Of a DNA stretch of 64,000 nucleotides, positions 37,026 to 47,303 are shown piece by piece. A model generated the notes under the pieces. It was not told where the DNA came from. It saw nothing but the letters and a program-made list of their open reading frames with translations, and searched no databases. The position numbers and the translations under genes were made by a program. Source of the stretch: Saprospiraceae bacterium (GTDB lineage Bacteria > Bacteroidota > Bacteroidia > Chitinophagales > Saprospiraceae). The first letter of the stretch is position 1, and each line of letters starts with the position of its first letter. The stretch covers positions 62,001-126,000 of the forward strand of contig JAHDEC010000008.1 in NCBI GenBank assembly GCA_020629035.1, read 5' to 3'.

Positions 37026-37423
37026 GCTTAATGTAGTTGCTTCGTTTCCAAAATCAAAGTATGAATTTCTGAAGTAAATGAATAATGCACGTGACATTTA
37101 GATTTGCTATAATTCACTTTATCCAAATTTGTAAGTAATTATCATCTTATTTTCTATGAGTTTTAATTTTGCTTTTATAGTCGGTTAAATCTTGATGGCT
37201 GATAAATTACATGTCTGAGATTGTTGCCTAAAATACTGGGAAGGTTTTGCTTATGGTCGTCGATGGCGGCTGACTAGATGCTTTACAAGTCAACGCTAAG
37301 GTTTATGAATCAAGTAAGTTTTTCTTTCCAAAATGTAAAAATGCGTTAAACAAAAACTAAAAGTGGAAAAGCATATTCTATCTAACTTGAAATGTTACAA
37401 TTTAAGGGGTAAATCGGATTAAT
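37026..37423. other. Intergenic region, 398 bases
   Basis: Lies between two divergent genes, a GNAT enzyme and a lipoprotein. I see no conserved RNA, repeat or credible open frame in it, and no -7 box that I would trust. Confidence 0.45.
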
Positions 37424-38476
37424 ATGCTGAAAGTTAAGACCTTAAAAATCCTTGTTTTTATCATAGCCTCTTTAATGATGTTTACTGCTTGCACCCCACA
37501 AAGAGCCTTTAAGCATAATAATTACAAAAGAGCATTACGCTTATCTGCCAAAAAAATTAAAAAAGGAAAAGCTTCATCCACTCACTATGATATTGCCTCG
37601 ATTTCAAGCGCATATTTAGTAGATAATGTTTTACAGGAAAATGCTGATCGCTTACACTCCGAAAGTGTAAATGATTGGTTAAAAGTTCAAAATAAATACT
37701 ACAAGGTACTAGCCTCTGTAGGTAAAACCAACCATGAGTTGGGTGGGTTTTTAACCCCAAGTTATGATGTTTTATGTGATGCTAAAATGAATCTTGACTT
37801 TAAAATTATGGACCATTTCTACGCCTTAGCGGTAGATCATTTGGATGATTCTAGACGCAAATTAAATAAAGAAAGTGCACGTATAGCCTATCACAATTTG
37901 CAGAAATGTATAGAACATGGAGGTGAAAATGAATATAGTGATATGGCACAGCTCCAAGTAGAAGCTATCGATCGAGGGACCGTATATTTCATAGCAAGAG
38001 GATTTAATCCTGATGAAACATTCTGGTTTAAATATTGGGATGATTACCAAGACGAAGCGATAGACTGCATCCTAGACTATGACTTAAGTGGTATCTGGTT
38101 TTGCGAGTCAAGTCATACATCATATGACACACAAACCAAAGAAATACAAACAGGTACCCATAGTCACACCGATACCTCAGGGGTTACCATCAATACACCT
38201 ATCTATGAGACCGTATGTGCAACCATTGCTACAACAAGAGTAACTATCGAAGCAAGTGCCACACTATCGAGATATGTAATTAATGAATCTGGCCAATGCC
38301 CATTGGCTAATGATGAATTAAGATTTTCGGACAGTGATAGCTATGAAGAAATCCAAATATCTGGAGATATCCGTGCGCTTGATTTTGTGCCAAGTGAGTG
38401 CTCTGGAGAACCTGGATTTCTTAGGTCCAACCTTGAAAGTAGGCTTTCATGGATGATATCAGATCGGTTTTATTAA
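37424..38476 (+). CDS. Hypothetical lipoprotein, 350 residues
   Basis: Lipobox FTAC (Cys at about 24). Residues about 30-190 are helical with charged repeats resembling TPR-like pairs (LRLSAKKIKKGKASSTHYDIAS, shown here in part), and the rest is strand-rich with several Cys (CILDYDLSGIWFCE, ETVCATIATT). Family not recognised. A periplasmic or surface role is all that can be inferred. Confidence 0.75.
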   Translation: MLKVKTLKILVFIIASLMMFTACTPQRAFKHNNYKRALRLSAKKIKKGKASSTHYDIASISSAYLVDNVLQENADRLHSESVNDWLKVQNKYYKVLASVGKTNHELGGFLTPSYDVLCDAKMNLDFKIMDHFYALAVDHLDDSRRKLNKESARIAYHNLQKCIEHGGENEYSDMAQLQVEAIDRGTVYFIARGFNPDETFWFKYWDDYQDEAIDCILDYDLSGIWFCESSHTSYDTQTKEIQTGTHSHTDTSGVTINTPIYETVCATIATTRVTIEASATLSRYVINESGQCPLANDELRFSDSDSYEEIQISGDIRALDFVPSECSGEPGFLRSNLESRLSWMISDRFY

Positions 38477-38501
38477 GTACAAGCCCTATTTTTTTCACTC
38501 A

Positions 38502-40043
38502 CTAGTGCACTCCATCCATCCATCGCTTAATAATGGGAGAAATAGCGATGGCCAATAAGCCTAGTGCAATGGCCAGACAACCAAACACACTATATACCGA
38601 GACATAGCTGTAAAGTTGCTGCTGGGCTGCATCACCGGAAGTCGCCATGCTAGGTGATAAGCCTGTAATTAATTCGGTCAACTTCCCTAAAACCCCTTCT
38701 GAAAAAGGATTAATTTCATCCTCCCTGACCGTCGTCAACTGGGCTATTTTACCAGCAAAAAAATGACCATAAAACGAAGACGTAAAGAATACGCCCATAA
38801 TAAAAGCTAAGTATTTAGGTGCTGATAATTCGGACATCTTTGATAATCCAATTGGGGAAATAAATAACTCACCGACCGTCAACACTAAATAACCGATAAT
38901 CAAATACAACATCGATGTTTTGGCCCATTGGTCGGCACTGTGTGCCGAAGCTCCAAAAATGACAAAACCTACCCCTAATAATAAAATACCTATGCCTGCT
39001 TTGATAGCCGAATTAGGATTCTTTGCACGTCTATTAAGTCCATCCCACAACATTGAAAAAGGAACAGCAAGTAAAATAATAAAGCCTGAATTTATACTGT
39101 TGGTTTGGGCAGCATTCATACCGATTAAATTCATGTTGCGATCTGCAAATAGGGTTAATGAACTACCTGCTTGTTCAAATATTGCCCAGAAAACGGCCAT
39201 CAAAATAGTAAAATAACTAACCACCCAAAGGCGAGTTTTATAAGGCGCCTCGACAGATTCGTAGATTTTTAGCAGGCCGAAAAGAATAGCTAAGGTGGCT
39301 AGCCAGACCATATAATGTTCATACTGGTTAAACCTAAGAATTAGGGCAAAAAAGGGAATTGAAATCAAGGAGCCAATCACAATTAATTGTCCTTGATTTA
39401 AACCCATCACTTTTTGGTGATAGCTGACCTTATTAATGACTTTCCCTTTCTCACCAAATACTTCAGCATTCAGACCACGCTGGAAATAAAATAAACCGAT
39501 AAGCATGCCTATCCCAGCCAATAAGAAACCATAGTGCCATCCATACAATTCGGCCAACCACGCGCACAATAAAGGGGCAACTGCTCCGCCAATATTGATA
39601 CCCATATAGAAAATAGTAAATCCTGCATCTCTGCGTATATCTTCTTCCCCGTATAGGCTTCCCACGAAACTGGAAATATTAGGTTTGAAAAAACCATTCC
39701 CAATGATGATCAAAGCAAGTGATCCATAAAAGAATATAGGTAGTTCGATGGTCAATAAAAAGTGTCCCGCCGCCATCATGACTCCTCCAATAATGATTGA
39801 TTTTCTAAATCCAAGATATTGGTCCGCTAAAAATCCACCAATTAATGGCGTAAAATATACAAGCGACATGTAAGCTGCATAGACTCCATAGGATAAATGA
39901 TCTTCAAACAACAATTGCTTGGTCATATATAGGACTAACAAAGCGCGCATGCCATAAAAAGAAAATCGCTCCCATAACTCTGCAAAAAATAAGTAATACA
40001 ATCCCTTTGGGTGGCCAAACATAGTTTGATTTACCTGTGTCAT
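38502..40043 (-). CDS. POT-family peptide transporter
   Basis: 513 residues with about 14 helices. The start has YYLFFAELWERFSFYGMRALL, the ExxERFxxYG motif of proton-coupled peptide transporters, followed by LGGFLADQYLG-like PLIGGFLADQYLG and NGFFKPNISSFVG. It imports di- and tripeptides with protons. It is single and convergent with the lipoprotein gene (gap of 25 bases). Confidence 0.93.
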   Translation of the reverse strand: MTQVNQTMFGHPKGLYYLFFAELWERFSFYGMRALLVLYMTKQLLFEDHLSYGVYAAYMSLVYFTPLIGGFLADQYLGFRKSIIIGGVMMAAGHFLLTIELPIFFYGSLALIIIGNGFFKPNISSFVGSLYGEEDIRRDAGFTIFYMGINIGGAVAPLLCAWLAELYGWHYGFLLAGIGMLIGLFYFQRGLNAEVFGEKGKVINKVSYHQKVMGLNQGQLIVIGSLISIPFFALILRFNQYEHYMVWLATLAILFGLLKIYESVEAPYKTRLWVVSYFTILMAVFWAIFEQAGSSLTLFADRNMNLIGMNAAQTNSINSGFIILLAVPFSMLWDGLNRRAKNPNSAIKAGIGILLLGVGFVIFGASAHSADQWAKTSMLYLIIGYLVLTVGELFISPIGLSKMSELSAPKYLAFIMGVFFTSSFYGHFFAGKIAQLTTVREDEINPFSEGVLGKLTELITGLSPSMATSGDAAQQQLYSYVSVYSVFGCLAIALGLLAIAISPIIKRWMDGVH

Positions 40044-40186
40044 ATTTTATGATTTATGCACACAAAGTAGATGGCATGTCATGTTCGGGCCAGCTATGTG
40101 ACAAAGAATAACAAAGAATATTGGATTGTGCTTAATTGTTATTGGCTTTCGGCTGGTTTTTATCGGCTAAGTGCTAACTTGTCTTT

Positions 40187-41320
40187 ATGAATGAATTAAG
40201 CCAATTTTACTATTTGGCACATATATTTATTTCACTAGTTGGTGGTATCTTGCTTTTAGCTATTTACTATAATATTAGGCTTCGATTTCAGCATATTTTG
40301 GTGGAAGAAGACCAGCGAAGGGTAGACCACGGCTTGTTGTTTTTAAGCCTGGCACTTTTTATTTGGGTTTTAGCAGGGAGCTGGAGCTTGATATTCAGCG
40401 CTTCGTTAGGGGCCGAGTCATTAGCTTTTCAGTTGGGAACTTATGTGTTTTCTATTATCAATAACATGTTTCTTTTGCTGGCTATTTACTACTTCCATGA
40501 TGCTCCTTCATTCATTTATAAGAATCAGCAAAATGTCAAAATCATTATTTGCATAATCGTCGTGGTTAGTTTGATTACTTTGCTTATTTCTTGGTTATAT
40601 CCGAGTTCTAGTTTGTATGGCATCAATGTGATCGCTTTGCCGGATGTTTTACTTTCAGCTTTCTTAAGTTATCTATTAGTGGTTTCCTTGTATCGTACAT
40701 TCATGCATCGCGGTTTGGTAAGTGTGGCATTAATTTCTGTCCTGGTGGTAGCGCTCATATTTATGTCCCAACTGCCCCAAGTGTTTATTTCCCTGGACTT
40801 TTTATTGGGTGATCACCTCATAAAGCTAATTGCGAAAACCTCTTTAATCTTTTTGTTTTTAGTGTTGGCTACTACTTGGGTTATCCAATTAGCAAACACC
40901 CCTAAGCAAAATGAAATGCAGCTTTCATTTGTGGATTGGTCATTGATAAAATTAAGTATCCCTTCTAAAAACATAAATGATTTGCTAGTGGATTTTGGCT
41001 CTAAAACAACCCAGTATAGAAACTTGCTCAAGTTTGGGATCAGAAGAAAGCTAGCTAATTATGAGCATCAATGCATCGAAGTAGGTTTGGGAGGCGAAAT
41101 TCGTAATCAAACCTATATCACAAGGATTATTGATAATATAAATGAGATCGCTGACCTTGGTATGGAGCAGCGACTAGACCGAAAGGATCTGTTTACTTTT
41201 ATTGGTGATGGTCAATATCGTTTACGGATATTATCCGAGCATATCACTATTGAAGAGGCGCTGTTAAATGAGTTTTTAGCTAGTCCAGATCACGAGGATT
41301 ATGCCCAATTGTGCAGCTAA
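40187..41320 (+). CDS. Seven-helix membrane protein with cytosolic C-terminus
   Basis: 377 residues. Seven hydrophobic helices occupy roughly residues 10-245, followed by about 130 soluble residues that include LSFVDWSLIKLSIPSKNINDL and many charged residues. This layout resembles 7TM-type signalling receptors, but no known output domain is recognised. The start ATG at 40187 is the first in frame. Divergent from the peptide transporter gene. Confidence 0.75.
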   Translation: MNELSQFYYLAHIFISLVGGILLLAIYYNIRLRFQHILVEEDQRRVDHGLLFLSLALFIWVLAGSWSLIFSASLGAESLAFQLGTYVFSIINNMFLLLAIYYFHDAPSFIYKNQQNVKIIICIIVVVSLITLLISWLYPSSSLYGINVIALPDVLLSAFLSYLLVVSLYRTFMHRGLVSVALISVLVVALIFMSQLPQVFISLDFLLGDHLIKLIAKTSLIFLFLVLATTWVIQLANTPKQNEMQLSFVDWSLIKLSIPSKNINDLLVDFGSKTTQYRNLLKFGIRRKLANYEHQCIEVGLGGEIRNQTYITRIIDNINEIADLGMEQRLDRKDLFTFIGDGQYRLRILSEHITIEEALLNEFLASPDHEDYAQLCS

Positions 41321-41363
41321 TCACAAGAGTAGCCGTCTGGCCATTTAAATTGAAAAAGATTAT

Positions 41364-42624
41364 GTGAAAAATTTCCGAGTACTATTCTTTTCTGTCATAG
41401 CAATAGTTTTGCTCCATTCCTGCAACACAAATTCAAAGTCAGCTCCAAGGATAACTGCTGATCAGTTTACAAAAGAATTGGACTCGCTGGATCATAAGCT
41501 AACAGATATAAGTAAAGCATCCATCATACCTGGTTTCGCTGCTCAAATATTGCATGGAGATGAGTTAATTTACGCTAAAGGTTTTGGTTTTTCAGATTTG
41601 GCAAATCAGCATCTATTTACACCTCAGACTATACATAATCTTGCTTCCATTTCTAAAACATTTATTGGGGTAGCCATCATGTTACTGGTAGAGGAAGGAA
41701 AGCTAGCGCTTGACGATCCCATAAATGATTTTTTACCTTTTGAGATTTGGAGCCCGCATTTTCCTGAAACGGTCATAACTGTGAGACATCTCGTAAGTCA
41801 CACGTCTTCACTAAATGATAATTTTGATGATGGTGAAAAGCGAGCGAGTGAGCTTAAAGAACCATTAGGATATAAGCCAGATGATATTCCTGAATCACTA
41901 GCTGAAGACATTCATTATTGGGATGGTACTTTTTTATCACTTGAAAAATATTTGGAGCAGGCATTTACTCCTAATGGCAAATTCTATGAAAAGGGTAATT
42001 TTTCAAACTTTAAGCCAGGTGAAAAAAGTGAATATTCAAATGAAGGTTCAAATCTTGCAGCGCTCATAGTTGAAAAAGTGTCAGGAATGCCATTTTCAGA
42101 TTTTGTCAACAAGCAATTCTTTTTGGCATTACTCAGCATTGGATTCGAGCATTTCAAAGTTATATGTTCATTATGAAGAGGAGTTCCCAGATAAAGTATT
42201 TGAGTTTCCTAGGTTTATTGATGCTGGATATCCTTGTGGAGATTTAAAATCTAATAGTGATGACTTAGGCAAGTATTTGGCTGAAATGATGAAAGGATTT
42301 GAAGGGAAAGGCAAGTTGCTAAATGCGACGTCATACCAAACTTTACTCCATCCTCAGCTTAGCCAAGCTGTAGCTGGAAGCGATGACCAGAGCCTATTAA
42401 ATGATGAATATAATGTAGGTGTTTTCTGGGCAATATCAGCACCTGGAATTAGGCTTCATAAGGGAGGTAGTATTGGTGTCTTTTCTATACTTTATTTCAA
42501 TCCCAAAAGCAATATTGGAGTGAGTGCTTACTGTAATTTAGCACATCCCGACTTTGGGGAAATTGTAAACGCCATTAGTGATTGTGAACAAAAAATAAGT
42601 AAAAGTCTTAGTCTCACAAACTAG
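41364..42624 (+). pseudogene. Beta-lactamase-like serine hydrolase, frameshifted
   Basis: Two frames make one gene. The first (GTG 41364 to 42176) has a lipobox (LHSC) and the nucleophile motif ASISKTFIG (SxxK), DPINDFLP and YSNEGSNLAAL (YxN). The second frame continues from about 42121 with WHYSALDSSISKLYVHYEEEF and the third motif HKGGSIG. Around 42117-42124 the family normally has 8-10 more residues (PLGM...), so bases were lost as well as the frame shifted. It is probably a decayed gene rather than a simple homopolymer error, although a T5 run lies there. Confidence 0.75.
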
Positions 42625-42751
42625 TTGGACTTAACATACGACCAGTCAAACTAATAGGCAATCACCTAGAAAGTCTTTAAAGATTTATTCGTTGTTAATG
42701 ATTTGCTTCACGCTTCTCAAAGCATACTTTCATGTTGTCTTTCACTCTCTT

Positions 42752-43489
42752 CTAGGGTCTCATTATTAGCCTAAGTGCTAAGCCATAGGAGTACACGGTC
42801 GAACTTATCTCTGCTTCAACTAGTCCAAAAAAAAGGTCAGAAGGTTGATTTAATAGTTCATTTAAGTGGTAATGAACATTAGGCTCAATGGCAATAGCAA
42901 ATTTGTCAAAAATGGGAATCTTAAGCGCAGCACCTAAATAGGCAACTTGAAGTATTTCTTGCTCTGTTTCTGGAAACAGTAGACCCTCACTCACAATTTC
43001 TGAACCACAGATAACTAGCTGAGTCTCACTTTCTGGATTTAGGGCCACATAATTGATGAGACCACCAATTATGTTGGGGCAAAGCTTACAATCTTTGGCT
43101 AACTGATACTCTACTAAAATGGGAATACCTAAATAATCAGATCGGTAGGTTTCTACCATATAGGAGATATCAAAGTCGTTGCAAAAAAATATGGAGCTGG
43201 GATTAAAATCGGTTAGTGTGTATTTAAGTTGCTTGTAGTTAATGCCAGTTACTAATCTGATTTGATCTTTTAGCTGGATACCCAAATCAAATCCAACAAA
43301 GGTGGTGGTTTGATTCCAATCACTCAGTTCTATTAAATCAGGACTATCAAAAGTAACCTGGTGCTTTTGGGTGTTTACATGTGCACCAAAAGAAAATCTT
43401 GTTTGGCCTTGGGCAACAATATTGAACGAAAATAAAATGAAAAAAAGCAGCTGGAAAGCTAGATAAAATGTCCGTTTTGAATGGTTCAT
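42752..43489 (-). CDS. Outer-membrane beta-barrel protein
   Basis: 245 residues with a signal peptide ending in VAQGQ. Alternating strands (FSFGAHVNTQKHQVTF, FVGFDLGIQL) and the end YSYGLALRLIM suit a small eight- or ten-strand barrel of the PorT-like group. Two Cys pairs (FFCND, KLCPN) are unusual for such barrels. It lies three bases downstream of the DeoC gene on the same strand. Confidence 0.7.
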   Translation of the reverse strand: MNHSKRTFYLAFQLLFFILFSFNIVAQGQTRFSFGAHVNTQKHQVTFDSPDLIELSDWNQTTTFVGFDLGIQLKDQIRLVTGINYKQLKYTLTDFNPSSIFFCNDFDISYMVETYRSDYLGIPILVEYQLAKDCKLCPNIIGGLINYVALNPESETQLVICGSEIVSEGLLFPETEQEILQVAYLGAALKIPIFDKFAIAIEPNVHYHLNELLNQPSDLFFGLVEAEISSTVYSYGLALRLIMRP

Positions 43490-43492
43490 AGT

Positions 43493-44173
43493 CTAATGAT
43501 TAAGCATTTTTTCGGTGGAAGAGGTACCTATCCTACTGGCTCCTAAAGCTACTAATTTTATCGCTCGTTCTTTAGTTCTAATGCCACCTGAAGCCTTGAT
43601 ACCTATGCTTGGATTCGTGTATTTCCTCATCCAAACAATGTGCTGTTCTTGTGCTCCTTCATAGTGATAAAAACCATTTGAATGTTTCTTAAAACCGAAA
43701 CCTGTTGATGTTTTTACGAAGTCTACCTCATATTTATTAGCTATTTTACAGAGTGATTGTATAGAATTTTCAGAGGAAATATAATCCGTTTCAAATATGA
43801 CTTTTATCATGCAATTATGCTGATGACAGAGACTTGTCAGTGTACTTATCTCCTGGGCTAAATAAGCCCACGCTCCTTGAATGGCTTGACCAATATTGAT
43901 CACTACATCGATCTCTTTTGCTCCCTCTTTTATGGCCTGTTTACACTCCTCAGTTTTTGCTTGGATGGTTTGACTTCCATGAGGAAACCCAATGACTGTA
44001 CAAACAGGAATGTTTGATGTTGCGAGTAAGGATTTTGCTAAAACGACATGATAAGGCTTTACACACAGACTGGCTACTTTATGATTTATAGCCACTTTAG
44101 AAGCTAATCGAAGGTCATCATCAGTAGCTGTTGGATGTAAAACAGCATGATCAATCATTTGAGCAATATCCAT
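43493..44173 (-). CDS. deoC: Deoxyribose-phosphate aldolase
   Basis: 226 residues from the ATG at 44173. An upstream ATG at 44221 would overlap the transglutaminase gene and add a non-family N-terminus. Motifs: MIDHAVLHP at the start, EIDVVINIG (Asp near 89), KVIFETDYI, and FVKTSTGF with the Schiff-base Lys154, then GIKASGGIRT. It cleaves 2-deoxyribose-5-phosphate to glyceraldehyde-3-phosphate and acetaldehyde. Confidence 0.95.
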   Translation of the reverse strand: MDIAQMIDHAVLHPTATDDDLRLASKVAINHKVASLCVKPYHVVLAKSLLATSNIPVCTVIGFPHGSQTIQAKTEECKQAIKEGAKEIDVVINIGQAIQGAWAYLAQEISTLTSLCHQHNCMIKVIFETDYISSENSIQSLCKIANKYEVDFVKTSTGFGFKKHSNGFYHYEGAQEQHIVWMRKYTNPSIGIKASGGIRTKERAIKLVALGASRIGTSSTEKMLNH

Positions 44174-44177
44174 AGGT

Positions 44178-45125
44178 TTATCTTGAAATGATTTTATAGG
44201 TAAACAATCTTGTTTGATCATCTAAGAATATGATGTCTCCATTTTTTGGTTTGGTCAATGTTATGATTCCTTCATTCCCAGTATGATCATATGTAAACTT
44301 GATGGGCTTTCTCGACCGCATCGAAAAACAACGCAAGTTTTTTATTTTTTGATCGGATTGGAAAGTTATAAGGATATTACCATCCTCGTTTTTAGAAATC
44401 TTATTTTCTAAAGGACGTAAATCACTAATGTTGTACTCAAACATAGCTGGGCCTAAAAAAGTCATTTCAGCAAAACGATCTTTATCGATAGGTTCGTCAA
44501 GTAACTGCCATTGATCATCAATGGGAAAATGACTCATACTAAAGGCCTCTTTATTTGCAAATAAATAGCCAGGACTGAATGAGAATTCAAATTTGTTTTT
44601 AGCGTTTCTATGGCCTGCTCCAAAAGTTGCATCGAGCAGTTCCCATTCACCATCTACTTTAACGGCATTCCAAGCATGAGAACCGAAACCAGCTGAAGCT
44701 CTCAAGGGGTCACTTTTGACCACCCCTCGTACATAGGTACTTTTGATATTTGCATGATCACACAAAGCATTAAATACGGATGCATAATTTTGGCAAATAC
44801 CTTTTTTAGATTTTAAGGTTGCTTCGTATAGTTTTCGTTTGTGTTTGGCTAATTCTTCCTTTGTATATTTCTTATTCTTCATTTTAGCTGCATCCCGCTG
44901 AAACTTTTCCAACATTCTGATATCGTATTTGATGTTGTGGGCTATCCAGTAATAGATGGCTTCTACTTTCTCTTTTTCTGTGTTGAAAGGACCTGCTATT
45001 TTTTCGCTCAGTTTGGCAGGATCTGAGCCGTTAACTTTTTTAATGGATTCGTATTTAGACCAATCAGTTTGCGCTATTAGGAAAACAGGAAAAAAGCTAA
45101 TAAATAATAAAAAATGGATCTTCAT
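44178..45125 (-). CDS. Secreted transglutaminase-like protein
   Basis: 315 residues from ATG 45125 with a signal peptide (MKIHFLLFISFFPVFLIAQ). The transglutaminase core has the Cys in KKGICQNYASVFNALC, the His in GFGSHAWNAVKVDG, and the Asp in ELLDATFGAGH. Such proteins act as periplasmic peptidases or cross-linkers. The last codons lie five bases before deoC, so both are transcribed together, although no functional link is evident. Confidence 0.88.
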   Translation of the reverse strand: MKIHFLLFISFFPVFLIAQTDWSKYESIKKVNGSDPAKLSEKIAGPFNTEKEKVEAIYYWIAHNIKYDIRMLEKFQRDAAKMKNKKYTKEELAKHKRKLYEATLKSKKGICQNYASVFNALCDHANIKSTYVRGVVKSDPLRASAGFGSHAWNAVKVDGEWELLDATFGAGHRNAKNKFEFSFSPGYLFANKEAFSMSHFPIDDQWQLLDEPIDKDRFAEMTFLGPAMFEYNISDLRPLENKISKNEDGNILITFQSDQKIKNLRCFSMRSRKPIKFTYDHTGNEGIITLTKPKNGDIIFLDDQTRLFTYKIISR

Positions 45126-45187
45126 AAATGAGTTTGTTACTAAATGCATATTAAATTATAGTTGTAAAATACGAATTGAATTATTCA

Positions 45188-45195
45188 TACATTTA
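45188..45195 (+). promoter_or_regulatory. Candidate -7 box (TACATTTA) before the YfcC-type gene
   Basis: Seven of eight bases match TAnnTTTG, with a TTG about 22 bases upstream near 45163. It ends four bases before the ATG at 45200, so a leaderless message is possible. Confidence 0.3.
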
Positions 45196-45199
45196 CTTA

Positions 45200-46591
45200 A
45201 TGTCTAAAAGTGCTAAATGGTATACAAAAATCCCTCATCCAATTACGATGTTGTTTGGGATCATTGTGCTTGCAACATGTATGAGCCATCTGCTGCCAGC
45301 GGGGCTTTTTGAACGGGTTTTAGTCGATGGAAGAATGCGAGTTGTACAAGGTACTTTTCAGTTTACCGAACAACAAGGACTCAGTTTGCTAGATATGTTT
45401 CGTGCCTTCCCTAAAGGCTTTAAGGCAGCCTCAGATATCATTTATGTGGTTTTTGCCAGTGGGATTATGTTTGGGATATTAGAGAAGTCGAAAATGGTGG
45501 AATTTGCAGTTGGTAGTCTAGTTCGGAAGATCGGAGTGCATCGGAAATTTATGGTAGTAGTTATTAGCACCTTCGCTTTTGGGATGTTAGGTGTCGCTGT
45601 AGGTTATGAAAACAACATAGCCTTGATTCCCATTGGTGCTATTTTAGCGGTGGCTATAGGTGGTGACCTAGTCCTTGCTGCTGGAATCTCAGTTGGAGCA
45701 ATCACCGTTGGTTTTGGTTTGTCACCCATTAATCCGTATACGGTGGGGACAGGTCATAAAATTGCAGAATTACCTATGTTTTCAGGAGCATTATATAGGT
45801 CAATGTTGTGTTTCTTTGGATTGTCCTTGTTAGCCTTTTACAACGTGAGATATTTTAAAAAAATATTGGCTAAGCCCAATAGAAGTTTGGGTGTTGGATT
45901 GGATGTTAGTGGTTTTAGTTTATCGAAGCAAATTGACGAGTATAAGATGTCAACTAAGCATTGGATGGTAGCCACAGTATTTCTGGTAGGAATGCTTGTG
46001 ATGCTCTATGGCATTTTTAATTTCGCCTGGTATTTAAAGGAGATTTCAGCGGTTTTTTTAATGATTGCTTTAGCGGCAGGAATCGTAGCTCGTATTGATC
46101 CTACTAGTTTTAGTGAGACCTTATTAAAGTCAGTGGCTGTTGTTGCTCCGGGTGCTTTTATGGTAGGTTTTGCGACAACTATTAAAGTGATTTTAGAAGA
46201 TGGACAGATTAGTGATACCATTGCTTATTATTTATCGGAAATATTAAGCACGTTGCCGATTTATGCTTCTGCTATACTCATGAGTCTTTCCCAATGTGTC
46301 ATGAATTTTTTAATCCCTTCGGGTAGTGGTCAAGCACTGGCCACTCTTCCAGTTATGATTCCGGTTGGAGATTTAGTGGGGTTGACAAGACAAACGACAA
46401 TTTTAGCTTTTCAGATAGGTGATGGAGTAACTAATTTAATTAATCCGACACTCGGGGGACTGATTGCGATGCTAAGTATGTGCCGCTTACCATTTGATCG
46501 GTGGCTGCGTTTTATTGTTCCTTTATGCTTGTACTTAATAGTGATTAGCTGGGTGTTTTTGTTAGTAGCTATTTTTATTAATTGGATGTAA
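45200..46591 (+). CDS. YfcC/DcuC-superfamily anion carrier
   Basis: 463 residues from ATG 45200, with about 12 helices. Typical stretches are IPHPITMLFGIIVLATCMSHLLPAG at the start (shown here in part), FGMLGVAVGYENNIALIPIG, and the second half motif SQCVMNFLIPSGSGQALATLPV. The family contains C4-dicarboxylate and short-chain acid carriers; the substrate here is not decidable. A Crp/Fnr regulator gene follows on the same strand. Confidence 0.82.
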   Translation: MSKSAKWYTKIPHPITMLFGIIVLATCMSHLLPAGLFERVLVDGRMRVVQGTFQFTEQQGLSLLDMFRAFPKGFKAASDIIYVVFASGIMFGILEKSKMVEFAVGSLVRKIGVHRKFMVVVISTFAFGMLGVAVGYENNIALIPIGAILAVAIGGDLVLAAGISVGAITVGFGLSPINPYTVGTGHKIAELPMFSGALYRSMLCFFGLSLLAFYNVRYFKKILAKPNRSLGVGLDVSGFSLSKQIDEYKMSTKHWMVATVFLVGMLVMLYGIFNFAWYLKEISAVFLMIALAAGIVARIDPTSFSETLLKSVAVVAPGAFMVGFATTIKVILEDGQISDTIAYYLSEILSTLPIYASAILMSLSQCVMNFLIPSGSGQALATLPVMIPVGDLVGLTRQTTILAFQIGDGVTNLINPTLGGLIAMLSMCRLPFDRWLRFIVPLCLYLIVISWVFLLVAIFINWM

Positions 46592-46650
46592 GTAACGTAT
46601 TTCGAGGTGATTAATTTAGATGCTAGGTTTTTGTGAATTATAAAGTATTA

Positions 46651-47223
46651 ATGGTAGAAAAAATCTTAAAAAACGCTTTTGATAAGTATTATGAAGCTCC
46701 TATTGAAGCTTGGAAATATTTCCTTAGTCTTTGTGAACAAGTAGACTATCAAAAGAAAGAAGTGATCAAACAAGCAAATACTAGAGAACGCTATGGTTAT
46801 TTCTTACTTGAAGGTGCGGTCGGCATGTTTGTTTGGAAAAAAGAACACTTCATTTGTTTAGATTTAATCATCGAACATAATTTTTTTGGAGATGAAGGGT
46901 CGTTGTTTTCGGGTGAGGCTTCACCCATGGAAATCAAAGCGCTAGAAAAATCATCAGTACTCAGAATAAGCAAATCCAATATTGATTTATTAAGGCAAAC
47001 ACCGATGGGAGCAATATTATTCTCGATAGGTGATCGAAATGCATTTGTTGAAAAAGAAAAACAGCAAATAGAACTCATGACTCAAACCGCAGAAAAAAGA
47101 TATTCGAATTTATTAGAAAATCGTCCCGAGCTGATTCAACGAATAAGCCAAAAAGATATCTCCTCTTATCTTGGTATATCAACCCAGAGTTTAAGCAGAA
47201 TAAGAAAAAAATTAGGAGGCTAA
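46651..47223 (+). CDS. Crp/Fnr-family transcriptional regulator
   Basis: 190 residues from ATG 46651. The N-terminal cyclic-nucleotide-binding fold ([17 protein letters not shown], then [18 protein letters not shown]) is followed by a short C-terminal helix-turn-helix ([25 protein letters not shown]). There is no Cys set for an Fe-S cluster, so an Fnr-type oxygen sensor is unlikely. It may control the carrier gene 60 bases upstream. A hairpin with a T run follows. Confidence 0.88.
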   Translation: MVEKILKNAFDKYYEAPIEAWKYFLSLCEQVDYQKKEVIKQANTRERYGYFLLEGAVGMFVWKKEHFICLDLIIEHNFFGDEGSLFSGEASPMEIKALEKSSVLRISKSNIDLLRQTPMGAILFSIGDRNAFVEKEKQQIELMTQTAEKRYSNLLENRPELIQRISQKDISSYLGISTQSLSRIRKKLGG

Positions 47224-47226
47224 TTA

Positions 47227-47248
47227 GTTAACCTAGGGTAACTTTTTT
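47227..47248 (+). terminator. Intrinsic terminator after the Crp/Fnr gene
   Basis: GTTAACC (47227-47233) pairs with GGGTAAC (47236-47242) with one mismatch, followed by six T. The loop is very short. Confidence 0.5.
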
Positions 47249-47303
47249 GTGAGTAATACAGCTGAATTTTGCACTGGTATTTTATTCATCACAAAAAAAG
47301 AAC

